A stretch of DNA of 20,639 nt from NCBI GenBank assembly GCA_032250905.1, contig JAVVEQ010000053.1, positions 1-20,639 on the forward strand, given 5' to 3'. The stretch's first letter is position 1. Each line of letters begins with the position of its first letter. The position numbers were made by a program, and so were the translations under genes. This stretch comes from Desulfotignum sp032250905. GTDB taxonomy: Bacteria > Desulfobacterota > Desulfobacteria > Desulfobacterales > Desulfobacteraceae. Shown here in pieces: positions 1-7,585 of the stretch. The notes beneath the pieces were generated by a model that made no database searches, was not told the DNA's origin, and saw nothing but the letters and a program-made list of their open reading frames with translations.

Positions 1-42
1 GGCGGCGGCATGGGCGCAGCCGCCATATTTGAGCGCCTTTAA
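1..42 (+). CDS. C-terminal end of a thiolase (acetyl-CoA acetyltransferase-like), partial
   Basis: Only the last 13 codons and a TAA stop lie in the window. Frame 1 reads GGGMGAAAIFERL and then stops. A glycine-rich segment followed by a short hydrophobic stretch and Phe-Glu is the usual C-terminus of thiolases (the GGGxG loop near the active site, then the last strand). The stop is followed by an intrinsic terminator on the same strand, which fits the end of a transcription unit. The fragment is too short to tell a biosynthetic from a degradative thiolase, or to exclude another family with a similar tail. Confidence 0.55.
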   Translation, partial: GGGMGAAAIFERL

Positions 43-76
43 TCCATCGCCTTTTAACAAATAACCACACCACCTT

Positions 77-117
77 CGGCCGGTATTCTGAGAAATCAGA
101 CTACCGGCCGTTTTTTT
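77..117 (+). terminator. Rho-independent terminator after the thiolase-like gene
   Basis: A perfect 9-bp outer stem (CGGCCGGTA at 77-85 with TACCGGCCG at 102-110) encloses one T/C mismatch and an inner 5-bp stem (TCTGA with TCAGA). It is capped by a GAAA tetraloop of the GNRA type at 92-95. Seven T residues follow at 111-117. The stop codon of the upstream gene is 34 nt before the stem, so this terminates the thiolase-like unit. Confidence 0.93.
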
Positions 118-131
118 CATTCGATCTTTTC

Positions 132-158
132 TTGACACCCGGTCCTTACTTGCATAAT
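132..158 (+). promoter_or_regulatory. Candidate sigma70-type promoter for the dehydrogenase-aspartate kinase pair
   Basis: TTGACA at 132-137 is a perfect -35 box. CATAAT at 153-158 matches five of six positions of the -10 consensus. The 15-nt spacer is shorter than the usual 16-18. Transcription would begin near 165, only about six bases before the ATG at 171. A TTG start at 132 would lie inside the -35 box, which argues against that longer reading. Confidence 0.5.
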
Positions 159-170
159 GTGATTCTTATC

Positions 171-1157
171 ATGATCGACCACCAGAAAATACTGATCACC
201 GGGAAATACCCGGCCGCGGGCATAAACCTGCTCAAACAGGAGCGGTTCCGCCTCACCATCTGGGAAAAAGACCGGCCCATGACACCGGACGAGCTGGCAG
301 CCCGGGCAGGGGATCACCAGGCTCTTCTGTGTACCCTCACCGACCTCATTGACAAACGGTTCCTGGAACAAAGCCCGCACCTGGAGATCATTTCCCAGTT
401 TGCCGTGGGATATGACAACATCGACATCCCGGAAGCCACACGGAAAAAAATTCCCGTGGGCTATACCCCGGATGCCATGAGCGAGGCCACAGCCGATATC
501 GCCTTCGGTCTGATGATCGCCGCGGCCCGCAAGTTCTTTTTTCTGCACAAAACCATTCTCAAGGGGCAGTGGGGGCACTTCAACCCCACGGGCCATCTGG
601 GATTTGAACTCAAGGGCAAAACCCTGGGCATTTTAGGTCTTGGACGTATCGGTGTCAAAATGGCGGAGCGATGCAACGCCGCCTATGATATGCCGGTCAT
701 CTATCATAACCGGAACCGGAACCTCGCGGCTGAAAAACAGCTCAATGCCACATGGGTCACATTTGACCGGCTGCTGGAACAAAGCGATATCCTTTCGGTC
801 CACTGCGCCCTGACCTCTGAAACCCGGCACATCTTCAATGCCCGGGCTTTTGAAAAGATGAAACCTTCTGCGGTTTTCATCAACACGGCCCGGGGTCCCA
901 TTCACCACGAACCCGATCTGATCAGTGCCCTGAACCAGAAACAGATCTGGGGAGCCGGCCTGGATGTGACCGACCCGGAACCCATGGCAAAGGACAATCC
1001 CCTGCTGTCCATGGAAAATGTCTGTGTGCTGCCCCATGTGGGCTCAGGCACCAGGGAAGCCCGGGATCAAATGTCGATTCTGGCGGCTCAAAACATCATC
1101 GAGTTCTACAAAACCGGGCGGGTGCCACACCTTGTCAACCCTGAGGCACTCACATGA
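171..1157 (+). CDS. D-2-hydroxyacid dehydrogenase (glyoxylate/hydroxypyruvate reductase-like)
   Basis: A 328-residue NAD(P)-dependent dehydrogenase of the D-isomer-specific 2-hydroxyacid family, full length. The Rossmann motif GLGRIG is at 156-161. The catalytic residues are present: Arg241 in NTARGP, Glu270 in DPEP and His289 in LPHVGSGT. The sequence around these resembles glyoxylate/hydroxypyruvate reductases (GyaR type). The segment after the second Rossmann strand (about 178-184) is basic and polar with no acidic residue, which hints at NADP(H), an inference only. ATG 171 is chosen over upstream TTG 132 and GTG 159 because those lie in the predicted promoter, although no clear Shine-Dalgarno precedes 171. 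The stop overlaps the next start by 4 nt (ATGA), so the gene is translationally coupled to the aspartate kinase. The physiological substrate is unknown. Confidence 0.88.
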   Translation: MIDHQKILITGKYPAAGINLLKQERFRLTIWEKDRPMTPDELAARAGDHQALLCTLTDLIDKRFLEQSPHLEIISQFAVGYDNIDIPEATRKKIPVGYTPDAMSEATADIAFGLMIAAARKFFFLHKTILKGQWGHFNPTGHLGFELKGKTLGILGLGRIGVKMAERCNAAYDMPVIYHNRNRNLAAEKQLNATWVTFDRLLEQSDILSVHCALTSETRHIFNARAFEKMKPSAVFINTARGPIHHEPDLISALNQKQIWGAGLDVTDPEPMAKDNPLLSMENVCVLPHVGSGTREARDQMSILAAQNIIEFYKTGRVPHLVNPEALT

Positions 1158-2539
1158 AAGTCATCAAAATCGGTGGCGGGTGCCTCAAGGACGGGCCGAC
1201 CGCAAAAATCATTCTGGATCTGGCAGCGGCCCGGGGAAAAGGAAACATCTTTGTGGTTTCCGCTTTTTACGGGATTACCAACGCGCTGATTTCAGGCATT
1301 GATGCGGCACTGGCATCTGAAGACACCATTGAGGGGGTTATCCGGGATCTGAAAACCCGCCACCAGATCATAGTCGACTGCCTGGTGGAAACCCCTGAAG
1401 AAAAAAACCGGACCCTCCGGAAACTGGATGAACTGCTCGGCAAACTGGAGCGATACTATTTCGGCATCAGCTTCACCCGGGAGGCCACTCCCCGGATGCG
1501 GGACATGATCGCCGTTTGCGGTGAACGGATGTCCGCCATGATCCTGGCGGCGGCCATGGCTGCCAGAAACATTGAAAGCGGTGTGGTCCTGCCTGAAGAG
1601 GCCGGCATCATCACCGACGGAAAATTCATGGATGCCACGGCCCTCATGGCCCCCACCCGGGAAAATCTGTCCCTGCGACTGGGACGGCAGGTGACGGAAA
1701 ACAGAATCCTGTTTGTTCCCGGATTTTACGGCATCAGTGAAACCGGAGAGATCACCACCTTCGGCAGGGGCGGGTCCGACTATTCGGCCGCCGTGGTCAC
1801 CGCCGGCGTGTCTGCAGATCTTCTGGAAATATGGAAAGACACCCCGGGATTCATGACCGCAGACCCGGACAACATCCCTGAGTGCCGGCTGATTCCTGAG
1901 CTGACCTATGAAGAAGCCGCGGAACTGGCCTATACCGGAGCCGGCATCCTGCATCCCAGGACGGTTGAGCCGGTGCGGCAGGCAGGCATCGACATCGCCG
2001 TCAAAAACACCTATGACCCGGATGCCCGGGGCAGCCGGATTACCCACCAGGCCAGGGAAGCCGATACCGTCATTAAAAGTGTTTCCTACACCAGAGATAT
2101 CGCCATCCTGAAGATCCATGCCTCCGGCGTGGGGGCCCGGCAGGGAATCCTTTCCTTGATCACGCAGGCGGTGTCCGGCGGCGGCATCAATATCAAATCC
2201 GTGGTGACCTCCCAGACCTGTATCAGCCTTCTGGTTTCCAAAAAAGACGCCCAGAGCGCCCATGCCTGTATCCGGAAAATTCATCCCCGGCCTTTCAGGG
2301 AATCAGGCTGCAGAACCCGGGTGGCCCTGGTCAGCATCGTGGGGGAAGGCCTTCACCAGAGCCGGGGCATTGCAGCCCGATGTTTTACCGCTGTTTCAAA
2401 CGCCGATGTCAACATCGAGATGATCTCTTTCGGGGCCTCGGATGCGGCCATGTATTTTCTGGTGGACGAAGACAGCCTGGATACCACCATTCAGGCGCTG
2501 CACGTCACCTTTTTCAATTCATCCCCGCCACTGCATTGA
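1154..2539 (+). CDS. Aspartate kinase with two ACT domains, divergent N-terminal motif
   Basis: A 461-residue monofunctional aspartokinase that phosphorylates aspartate in the first step toward lysine, threonine and methionine. The amino-acid-kinase domain covers about 1-300, with FGRGGSD at 203-209, a TADP motif at 235-238 and AGILHPRT at 263-270. Two ACT domains at about 313-380 and 388-455 should give allosteric feedback. The usual N-terminal KFGGTS motif reads KIGGGC at 5-10: the Lys and Gly-Gly are kept, but the Thr-Ser positions are Gly-Cys. A GAGG Shine-Dalgarno lies 7 nt before the ATG, inside the end of the dehydrogenase gene. The coupling to a 2-hydroxyacid dehydrogenase is not the usual lysine or threonine operon and suggests a specialised pathway. 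The 3' end overlaps uvrA on the opposite strand. Confidence 0.87.
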   Translation: MKVIKIGGGCLKDGPTAKIILDLAAARGKGNIFVVSAFYGITNALISGIDAALASEDTIEGVIRDLKTRHQIIVDCLVETPEEKNRTLRKLDELLGKLERYYFGISFTREATPRMRDMIAVCGERMSAMILAAAMAARNIESGVVLPEEAGIITDGKFMDATALMAPTRENLSLRLGRQVTENRILFVPGFYGISETGEITTFGRGGSDYSAAVVTAGVSADLLEIWKDTPGFMTADPDNIPECRLIPELTYEEAAELAYTGAGILHPRTVEPVRQAGIDIAVKNTYDPDARGSRITHQAREADTVIKSVSYTRDIAILKIHASGVGARQGILSLITQAVSGGGINIKSVVTSQTCISLLVSKKDAQSAHACIRKIHPRPFRESGCRTRVALVSIVGEGLHQSRGIAARCFTAVSNADVNIEMISFGASDAAMYFLVDEDSLDTTIQALHVTFFNSSPPLH

Positions 2540-5436
2540 GACGCGTTTCCATCTGATTCCAGGGCCAGCATCTTTTTCAGATAACGGCCGGTATGGCTTC
2601 CGTCAGTAAGGGCCACCTGCTCCGGAGGGCCTTCCGCCACAATGGTGCCGCCGCCGTCACCGCCCTCAGGTCCTAAATCCATGACCCAGTCCGCGGTCTT
2701 GATCACATCCAGGTTGTGCTCGATGATAATCACGGTGTTGCCGGCGGAAACCAGCTGCTGCAGCACCGCCAGCAGCAGTTTTACATCTCTGAAGTGCAGG
2801 CCCGTGGTGGGCTCGTCCAGGATATACAGGGTGTCTCCGGTATTTCGCCGGGCCAGTTCCCGGGCCAGTTTAATGCGCTGGGCCTCCCCGCCGGACAATG
2901 TGGTTGCGGACTGGCCCAGCTTGATATAGGACAATCCGACGTCCATGAGGGTGTCCAGAATCTGGGTGATTTTGGGATGGGCCGTGAACAGTTCCCGGGC
3001 CTGGTGCACGGACAGGTCCAGGACATCGGCGATGGAATGGTCCCGGTATTTGATCTCCAGGGTGGCCTTGTTGAACCGCCGGCCGCGGCACACCTCGCAG
3101 GGCACGAACACGTCCGCCAGAAAATGCATCTCCACCTTGATATATCCGTCCCCCTGGCAGGCTTCACACCGCCCGCCCTTGACATTGAAGGAATACCGCC
3201 CTTTTTTGTATCCCCGGGCTTTGGATTCCGGCAGCTGGGCAAACAGATCCCTTATGGGATCAAACACCTTGGTGTAGGTGGCGGGATTGCTGCGGGGGGT
3301 CCGGCCGATGGGATTCTGGTCGATGTTGATCACCTTGTCCACATGATCCAGCCCGGTGATGGCCTCATGCCGGCCCACACTCATCTGGGACCCGTGCAGG
3401 GTCATGGCCAGGGCCGGATACAGGATCTGGTTGATCAGCGTGGACTTGCCGGCCCCGGATACACCGGTCACCGCAATCAGCAGGCCCAGAGGAAACCGGG
3501 CCGTCACGTGCTTGAGATTGTTTTCACCGGCCCTGACTATGGTCACCCATTGGCCGGGACGCGAAGTACGGCGCTGATCCGGTACGGGAATGGATTCCTT
3601 TCCGGACAGAAACTGCCCGGTGACTGAGACGGGGTTGGCCATGATTTCCGACGGGGTGCCCTGGGCCACGATCCGCCCTCCCAGATGACCGGCCCCCGGG
3701 CCGATGTCCACGATCCAGTCACACGCTTCCATGGTTTCCTGGTCATGTTCCACCACGATCAGGGTGTTGCCGATATCCCGCAGGTGCTGAAGTGTTCTGA
3801 GCAGTTTGATATTGTCCCGCTGATGCAGGCCGATGCTGGGTTCATCCAGGATATACAGCACGCCGGTGAGTTCCGATCCCACCTGGGACGCCAGGCGGAT
3901 CCGCTGGGATTCCCCGCCGGACAGGGTGGGGCCGCTGCGGTCCAAAGACAGATAATCCAGACCCACATTCTTCAGAAACCCCAGCCGGTCCCGGATCTCC
4001 TTGAGCAGCTCCGCCGCGATGAGCCGGCGGCTTCCGGACAGGCTCAGGGAGGACACAAATTCATGAGCCTCCCTGACCGTCATTTCCGTGATATCGATAA
4101 TCGATTTTCCCTTTATTTTGACATGCAGCACCTCTTCTCTCAGGCGTTTGCCTTGACAGGCAGGGCAGGTGGCCGCTGTCATGAACTTTGTGTAGTATTT
4201 TTTCTGGTTTTCAGACTGGGTGTTTTTATATCGCCGCATCAGGGTGTTGAGCAACCCTTCATGGGTCCTTGTGAAGGCCGCCTGAATATTTTCCGACTGC
4301 CAGTTCACTTTCATCTTCTTTGTGCCGGACCCGTAAAGCAGCAGATCTCTCTTGGGTTTGGGCAGGTCTTTCCAGGGCCGGTCAAAATCGATTTCCCACT
4401 GCTCTTCCATGGCGGTGAGGTGACCCATGCCCCAGGAGTTGTCATTGGAATACCGGGGATTTTTGATAAAATAGTTTTTCCAGGGGATCACCGCCCCTTC
4501 CCGAATACTCAGTGTGTTATCCGGCACCACTTTGTCCGGGTCCATGGACAGGAGCGTACCGATACCGTTACACTCCGGACACATGCCCTGGGGTGCGTTG
4601 AATGAAAAGATCTGGGGGGTGAGTTCAGGATAGGCAATCCCGCAGCAGGAACGGGCCTCGCTCATTTTGATATCCTCTTTGCCCAGGATGTGTACGATAA
4701 TCTGGCCGTTTCCCAGTTTCAGGGCGGTTTCCACGGAATCAGTGAGCCGTTCCTCGAACACGGTATCCGCCTTGATCACCAGCCGGTCCACCACCACTTC
4801 AATGTGGTGTTTTTTGTTTTTTGCCAGTGTCTGGACATTTTCCAGGTCCTGGACCACCCCGTCCACCCGGATCCGGGCATATCCCTGTTTTTTCAACGTG
4901 GCCAGACGTTCTTTATGTTCCCCTTTCCGGTTCTCCACCACCGGCCCCAGGATCAGAATTTTCGAGCCGGCCGGCAGGGCCATGATCTGTGAAACCATGC
5001 CCTGGGCATGGCCCCGCCCCACTTCGTTGCCGCAGCGGATGCAGTACTGAGTTCCCACCCGGGCGAACAGCACCCGCAGATAATCATAAATCTCGGTGAT
5101 GGTGCCCACCGTGGACCGGGGATTTTTGCTGGCCGCCTTCTGTTCGATGGCAATGGTGGGAGACAGACCACGGATGGTGTCGTATCGGGGTTTTTCCATC
5201 TGTCCGATGAACTGCCGGGCATAAGCGGACAGCGATTCCACATACCGGCGCTGGCCCTCGGCAAAAATCGTGTCAAACGCCAGGCTGGATTTCCCCGATC
5301 CGGACACTCCGGTGAATACCACCAGCTGTTTTTTGGGAATCTCCACATCGATATTCTTGAGATTGTGCTCCCGGGCCCCTTTGACAATGATCCGGTCCAG
5401 CTCCATGGCGGAAGCCAGGTTCAGTTTGTTTCTCAT
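2491..5436 (-). CDS. uvrA: UvrABC excinuclease subunit A
   Basis: A 981-residue DNA damage sensor of nucleotide excision repair, a dimeric ABC ATPase that loads UvrB. The first Walker A is GVSGSGKSS at 43-51. ABC signatures are LSGGESQR (first half) and LSGGEAQR (second half), and both Walker B motifs read LYILDEP. The C-terminal zinc module is intact (CEAC and CEVC pairs around the VEMHFLADV segment). In the first zinc module the second CxxC is present (Cys286, Cys289), but the first pair is replaced by adjacent Cys264-Cys265. Start 5436 is preferred because GAGGA at 5447-5451 precedes it by 10 nt. The alternative Met11 (5406) has no Shine-Dalgarno, although family homology begins there. The gene is monocistronic here, convergent with the aspartate kinase and divergent from the radical SAM gene. 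Confidence 0.97.
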   Translation of the reverse strand: MRNKLNLASAMELDRIIVKGAREHNLKNIDVEIPKKQLVVFTGVSGSGKSSLAFDTIFAEGQRRYVESLSAYARQFIGQMEKPRYDTIRGLSPTIAIEQKAASKNPRSTVGTITEIYDYLRVLFARVGTQYCIRCGNEVGRGHAQGMVSQIMALPAGSKILILGPVVENRKGEHKERLATLKKQGYARIRVDGVVQDLENVQTLAKNKKHHIEVVVDRLVIKADTVFEERLTDSVETALKLGNGQIIVHILGKEDIKMSEARSCCGIAYPELTPQIFSFNAPQGMCPECNGIGTLLSMDPDKVVPDNTLSIREGAVIPWKNYFIKNPRYSNDNSWGMGHLTAMEEQWEIDFDRPWKDLPKPKRDLLLYGSGTKKMKVNWQSENIQAAFTRTHEGLLNTLMRRYKNTQSENQKKYYTKFMTAATCPACQGKRLREEVLHVKIKGKSIIDITEMTVREAHEFVSSLSLSGSRRLIAAELLKEIRDRLGFLKNVGLDYLSLDRSGPTLSGGESQRIRLASQVGSELTGVLYILDEPSIGLHQRDNIKLLRTLQHLRDIGNTLIVVEHDQETMEACDWIVDIGPGAGHLGGRIVAQGTPSEIMANPVSVTGQFLSGKESIPVPDQRRTSRPGQWVTIVRAGENNLKHVTARFPLGLLIAVTGVSGAGKSTLINQILYPALAMTLHGSQMSVGRHEAITGLDHVDKVINIDQNPIGRTPRSNPATYTKVFDPIRDLFAQLPESKARGYKKGRYSFNVKGGRCEACQGDGYIKVEMHFLADVFVPCEVCRGRRFNKATLEIKYRDHSIADVLDLSVHQARELFTAHPKITQILDTLMDVGLSYIKLGQSATTLSGGEAQRIKLARELARRNTGDTLYILDEPTTGLHFRDVKLLLAVLQQLVSAGNTVIIIEHNLDVIKTADWVMDLGPEGGDGGGTIVAEGPPEQVALTDGSHTGRYLKKMLALESDGNASQCSGGDELKKVTCSA

Positions 5437-5465
5437 ATATTTTTGATCCTCACTGGATGCTTAAC

Positions 5466-5511
5466 GGTTTGGTTAAATGAAAACCATAATCACGCTCCGC
5501 ACAAAAGTAAA
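5466..5511 (-). promoter_or_regulatory. Predicted uvrA promoter with overlapping dyad (candidate repressor operator)
   Basis: On the - strand, TTTACT (5511-5506) and TATGGT (5488-5483) are separated by 17 nt and each match four of six consensus positions. Transcription would begin near 5476. A perfect dyad GGTTT-N10-AAACC spans 5466-5485 and covers the -10 box and start site, as expected of a repressor site. uvrA is commonly under LexA control, so a LexA-like operator is one reading. The sequence is not an exact match to any LexA box I know. Confidence 0.38.
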
Positions 5512-5578
5512 GTCAGCGGAGTGGACAATACTGCGTTCAGGGTCTGTCATTCACCTGTCCGGCAAACACGCCCTTGCC

Positions 5579-5606
5579 TTGACGCCACAAATGCGTTATT
5601 TTTAAT
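5579..5606 (+). promoter_or_regulatory. Sigma70-type promoter for the radical SAM-mqnD-tilS unit
   Basis: TTGACG at 5579-5584 and TTTAAT at 5601-5606 each match five of six consensus positions, with a 16-nt spacer. The predicted transcription start is near 5613, leaving a leader of about 26 nt. This excludes a TTG start at 5612 and supports ATG 5639, which has GGAG at 5630-5633 five bases upstream. Confidence 0.62.
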
Positions 5607-5638
5607 GATTATTGAATGATACAAAAAATGGAGTCGTC

Positions 5639-6694
5639 ATGACCTTTGATAAATACCGGTTCGAAACCGGCATGTACCGGCCCCCCAGTGAAGGGGGCAG
5701 TGCCTCGCTTCTGGTGCGCTTCACCCGGAACTGTCCGTGGAATCACTGTGCCTTCTGCAGCATGTACAAGACTGAAAAATTTTCTTTGAGATCCGTTGAA
5801 GAGATTATGGCGGATATCGATGCCATGTACACCCTGTCCGACGAAATGAGAACCCTGTCCGAAGCGGCCGGCGGCCCCCCGGGCGCCGTCACCCGGGATG
5901 GGGTTCTGGCCCTGCTCGACAAAGAACCGGCTTTGGAACAGCATCCGGGTCTGGCCATGCTGGTTCACTGGCTCATGGCCGGGGGAAAGACCGCATTTAT
6001 CCAGGATGCCAACAGTCTGATCATGAAAACCCCGGACTTGACAGCAGCCCTGACCCATTTAAAAAACACCTTTCCAAGTATCCGGCGGATCACCACCTAT
6101 GCCCGGGCCAGATCCGTGGCCCAGAAATCGGCACAGGATCTGGAATCCATCCGCACCGCCGGCCTGGACCGTCTTCACCTGGGACTGGAAACCGGGGATG
6201 ACGACCTGCTGAAATTCATTAAAAAAGGCGTGACGTCGGACGGACAGATCACGGGGGGCAAAAAAGCCGTGGCTGCCGGATTCCAGGTGTCTGAATACTG
6301 GATGCCCGGTCTGGGAGGAAAGGAAAAATCCCTGGATCATGCCAGGGGCACGGCCCGTGTTCTCAACGCGGTCAACCCCCACTATATCCGTTCCCGGCCG
6401 TTCCGGGCCATTCCCGGCACCTTGCTTCACCAGATGGTCAAGGAGGGCAAGATCACGATGTTGACCGCTTCAGAGCAGCTTGAAGAACTCAAGGTGATGA
6501 TTCAGGCGCTGGAGGTCACCGGCAAGGTCTGCTTTGATCATGCCATGAACCACTGGCAGCGGCCCGGCGGCGGCCTGCTGCTTTCCCATGACTACGAAGG
6601 ATACCAGTTTCCGGATGAAAAACCCCGGTTGCTGGCCCTGATAGAGGAAGGTCTGGCATATGATCAGCCCGTCCCCAGCCTGCTTCATTTTTAA
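5639..6694 (+). CDS. Radical SAM protein of unknown function, CX4CX2C cluster motif
   Basis: A 351-residue protein with a radical SAM (AdoMet/4Fe-4S) barrel. The cluster motif is C32-PWNH-C37-AF-C40, four residues between the first two cysteines instead of the classical three. The preceding RFTRN strand and the following SMYK segment fit the usual cluster loop. IQDANSLI (121-128) and RLHLGLETG (178-186) correspond to later strands of the barrel in HemN/Elp3-like radical SAM enzymes. No B12-binding domain or extra ferredoxin-like cysteine cluster is visible. It lies 8 nt upstream of mqnD in the same transcription unit. It does not carry the cluster spacing of MqnC or MqnE, the known radical SAM enzymes of futalosine menaquinone synthesis, so a role in that pathway is only suggested by position. 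Confidence 0.83.
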   Translation: MTFDKYRFETGMYRPPSEGGSASLLVRFTRNCPWNHCAFCSMYKTEKFSLRSVEEIMADIDAMYTLSDEMRTLSEAAGGPPGAVTRDGVLALLDKEPALEQHPGLAMLVHWLMAGGKTAFIQDANSLIMKTPDLTAALTHLKNTFPSIRRITTYARARSVAQKSAQDLESIRTAGLDRLHLGLETGDDDLLKFIKKGVTSDGQITGGKKAVAAGFQVSEYWMPGLGGKEKSLDHARGTARVLNAVNPHYIRSRPFRAIPGTLLHQMVKEGKITMLTASEQLEELKVMIQALEVTGKVCFDHAMNHWQRPGGGLLLSHDYEGYQFPDEKPRLLALIEEGLAYDQPVPSLLHF

Positions 6695-6702
6695 AGGAAC
6701 AG

Positions 6703-7569
6703 ATGATGTGTGAAGACACCCGTTTCCGCCTGGCCTTTTCCAGCTGCCCCAATGACACATTTATTTTCAAGGCCGTCGCCCTGGGATTGATCGACCTGGA
6801 AGGTACAAAATTCGACATTCACATCGATGACGTGGAAACGTTGAACCAGGCGGCGGTTCAGCTGACCCACGATATCACCAAACTGTCCTTTGCCGCCTTA
6901 GGCAACCTGCTGGACCGGTATGCGCTGCTGCGGTGCGGGGCCGCCCTTGGCAACGGGTGCGGCCCCCTGCTGGTATCCCGGCCCGGCTGTTCCCTTCAGG
7001 AGGGGGCCGGCCGTGAGCGGACTGTGGCCATTCCGGGCATGGGCACCACGGCATATCATCTGTTCCGGTTTTTCATGGCAGACCGGTTCAAGGAGGTCAA
7101 TTTCAGTGTCAAGCCCATGTCTTTTGAGAAAATCATGCCGTCGGTGGTGGATCACACGGTGGATTTCGGCCTGATCATCCATGAAGGCCGGTTTGTTTAC
7201 CCGACCCTGGGACTGGAACGGGTCGCCGACCTGGGGCGGTGGTGGGAAGACAAAACCGATCTGCCCATTCCTCTGGGATGTATTGCCGTTCGCCGGGATC
7301 TGGACACGGAAGCGGCATGTCAAATTCAGGCGTTGATCCGGGCGAGCGTTGCTCATGCGTTTGCCCATCCGGACCAGGGGGCTGAGTATATCCGGGTCCA
7401 TGCCCAGGAAATGGATGAACAGGTGATCCGGCAGCACATCGACCTGTATGTCAACGATTTTTCAAAAGATCTGGGAGATACCGGGGAACAGGCAGTGACC
7501 GCTTTTTTTGCCTATGCCCGGAAAACCGGGATGATCCCGGACACAGATCTGCCTCTGTTCGCATGTTGA
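6703..7569 (+). CDS. mqnD: 1,4-dihydroxy-6-naphthoate synthase (futalosine menaquinone pathway)
   Basis: A 288-residue protein of the MqnD family, which converts cyclic dehypoxanthinylfutalosine to 1,4-dihydroxy-6-naphthoate in the futalosine route to menaquinone. The fold is that of a periplasmic-binding protein, but there is no signal peptide, so it acts in the cytoplasm. Family signatures are SSCPNDTF at 13-20, the DVETLN segment at 43-48, GCGPLLVS at 85-92, MGTTAYHL at 113-120 and IHEGRF at 159-164 with the conserved His160. The AAGGA Shine-Dalgarno precedes two tandem ATG codons (6703 and 6706), and either could start translation. The other mqn genes are not in this window. Presence of the gene implies menaquinone-based anaerobic respiration. 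Confidence 0.93.
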   Translation: MMCEDTRFRLAFSSCPNDTFIFKAVALGLIDLEGTKFDIHIDDVETLNQAAVQLTHDITKLSFAALGNLLDRYALLRCGAALGNGCGPLLVSRPGCSLQEGAGRERTVAIPGMGTTAYHLFRFFMADRFKEVNFSVKPMSFEKIMPSVVDHTVDFGLIIHEGRFVYPTLGLERVADLGRWWEDKTDLPIPLGCIAVRRDLDTEAACQIQALIRASVAHAFAHPDQGAEYIRVHAQEMDEQVIRQHIDLYVNDFSKDLGDTGEQAVTAFFAYARKTGMIPDTDLPLFAC

Positions 7570-7585
7570 AAACACTTTTCCGCTT

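Noticed and set aside
153..176. Fur-box-like palindrome (CATAATGTGATTC, TTATCATGA) before the dehydrogenase gene
   Set aside because: Only about 10 of 19 positions fit the Fur consensus when aligned by eye, and the gene has no iron link. A/T-rich promoter sequence explains it.
2716..3627. Open frames of about 300 codons on the + strand inside uvrA
   Set aside because: They are antisense shadows of uvrA, rich in His, Gly and Gln with no domain. UvrA motifs run continuously on the - strand.
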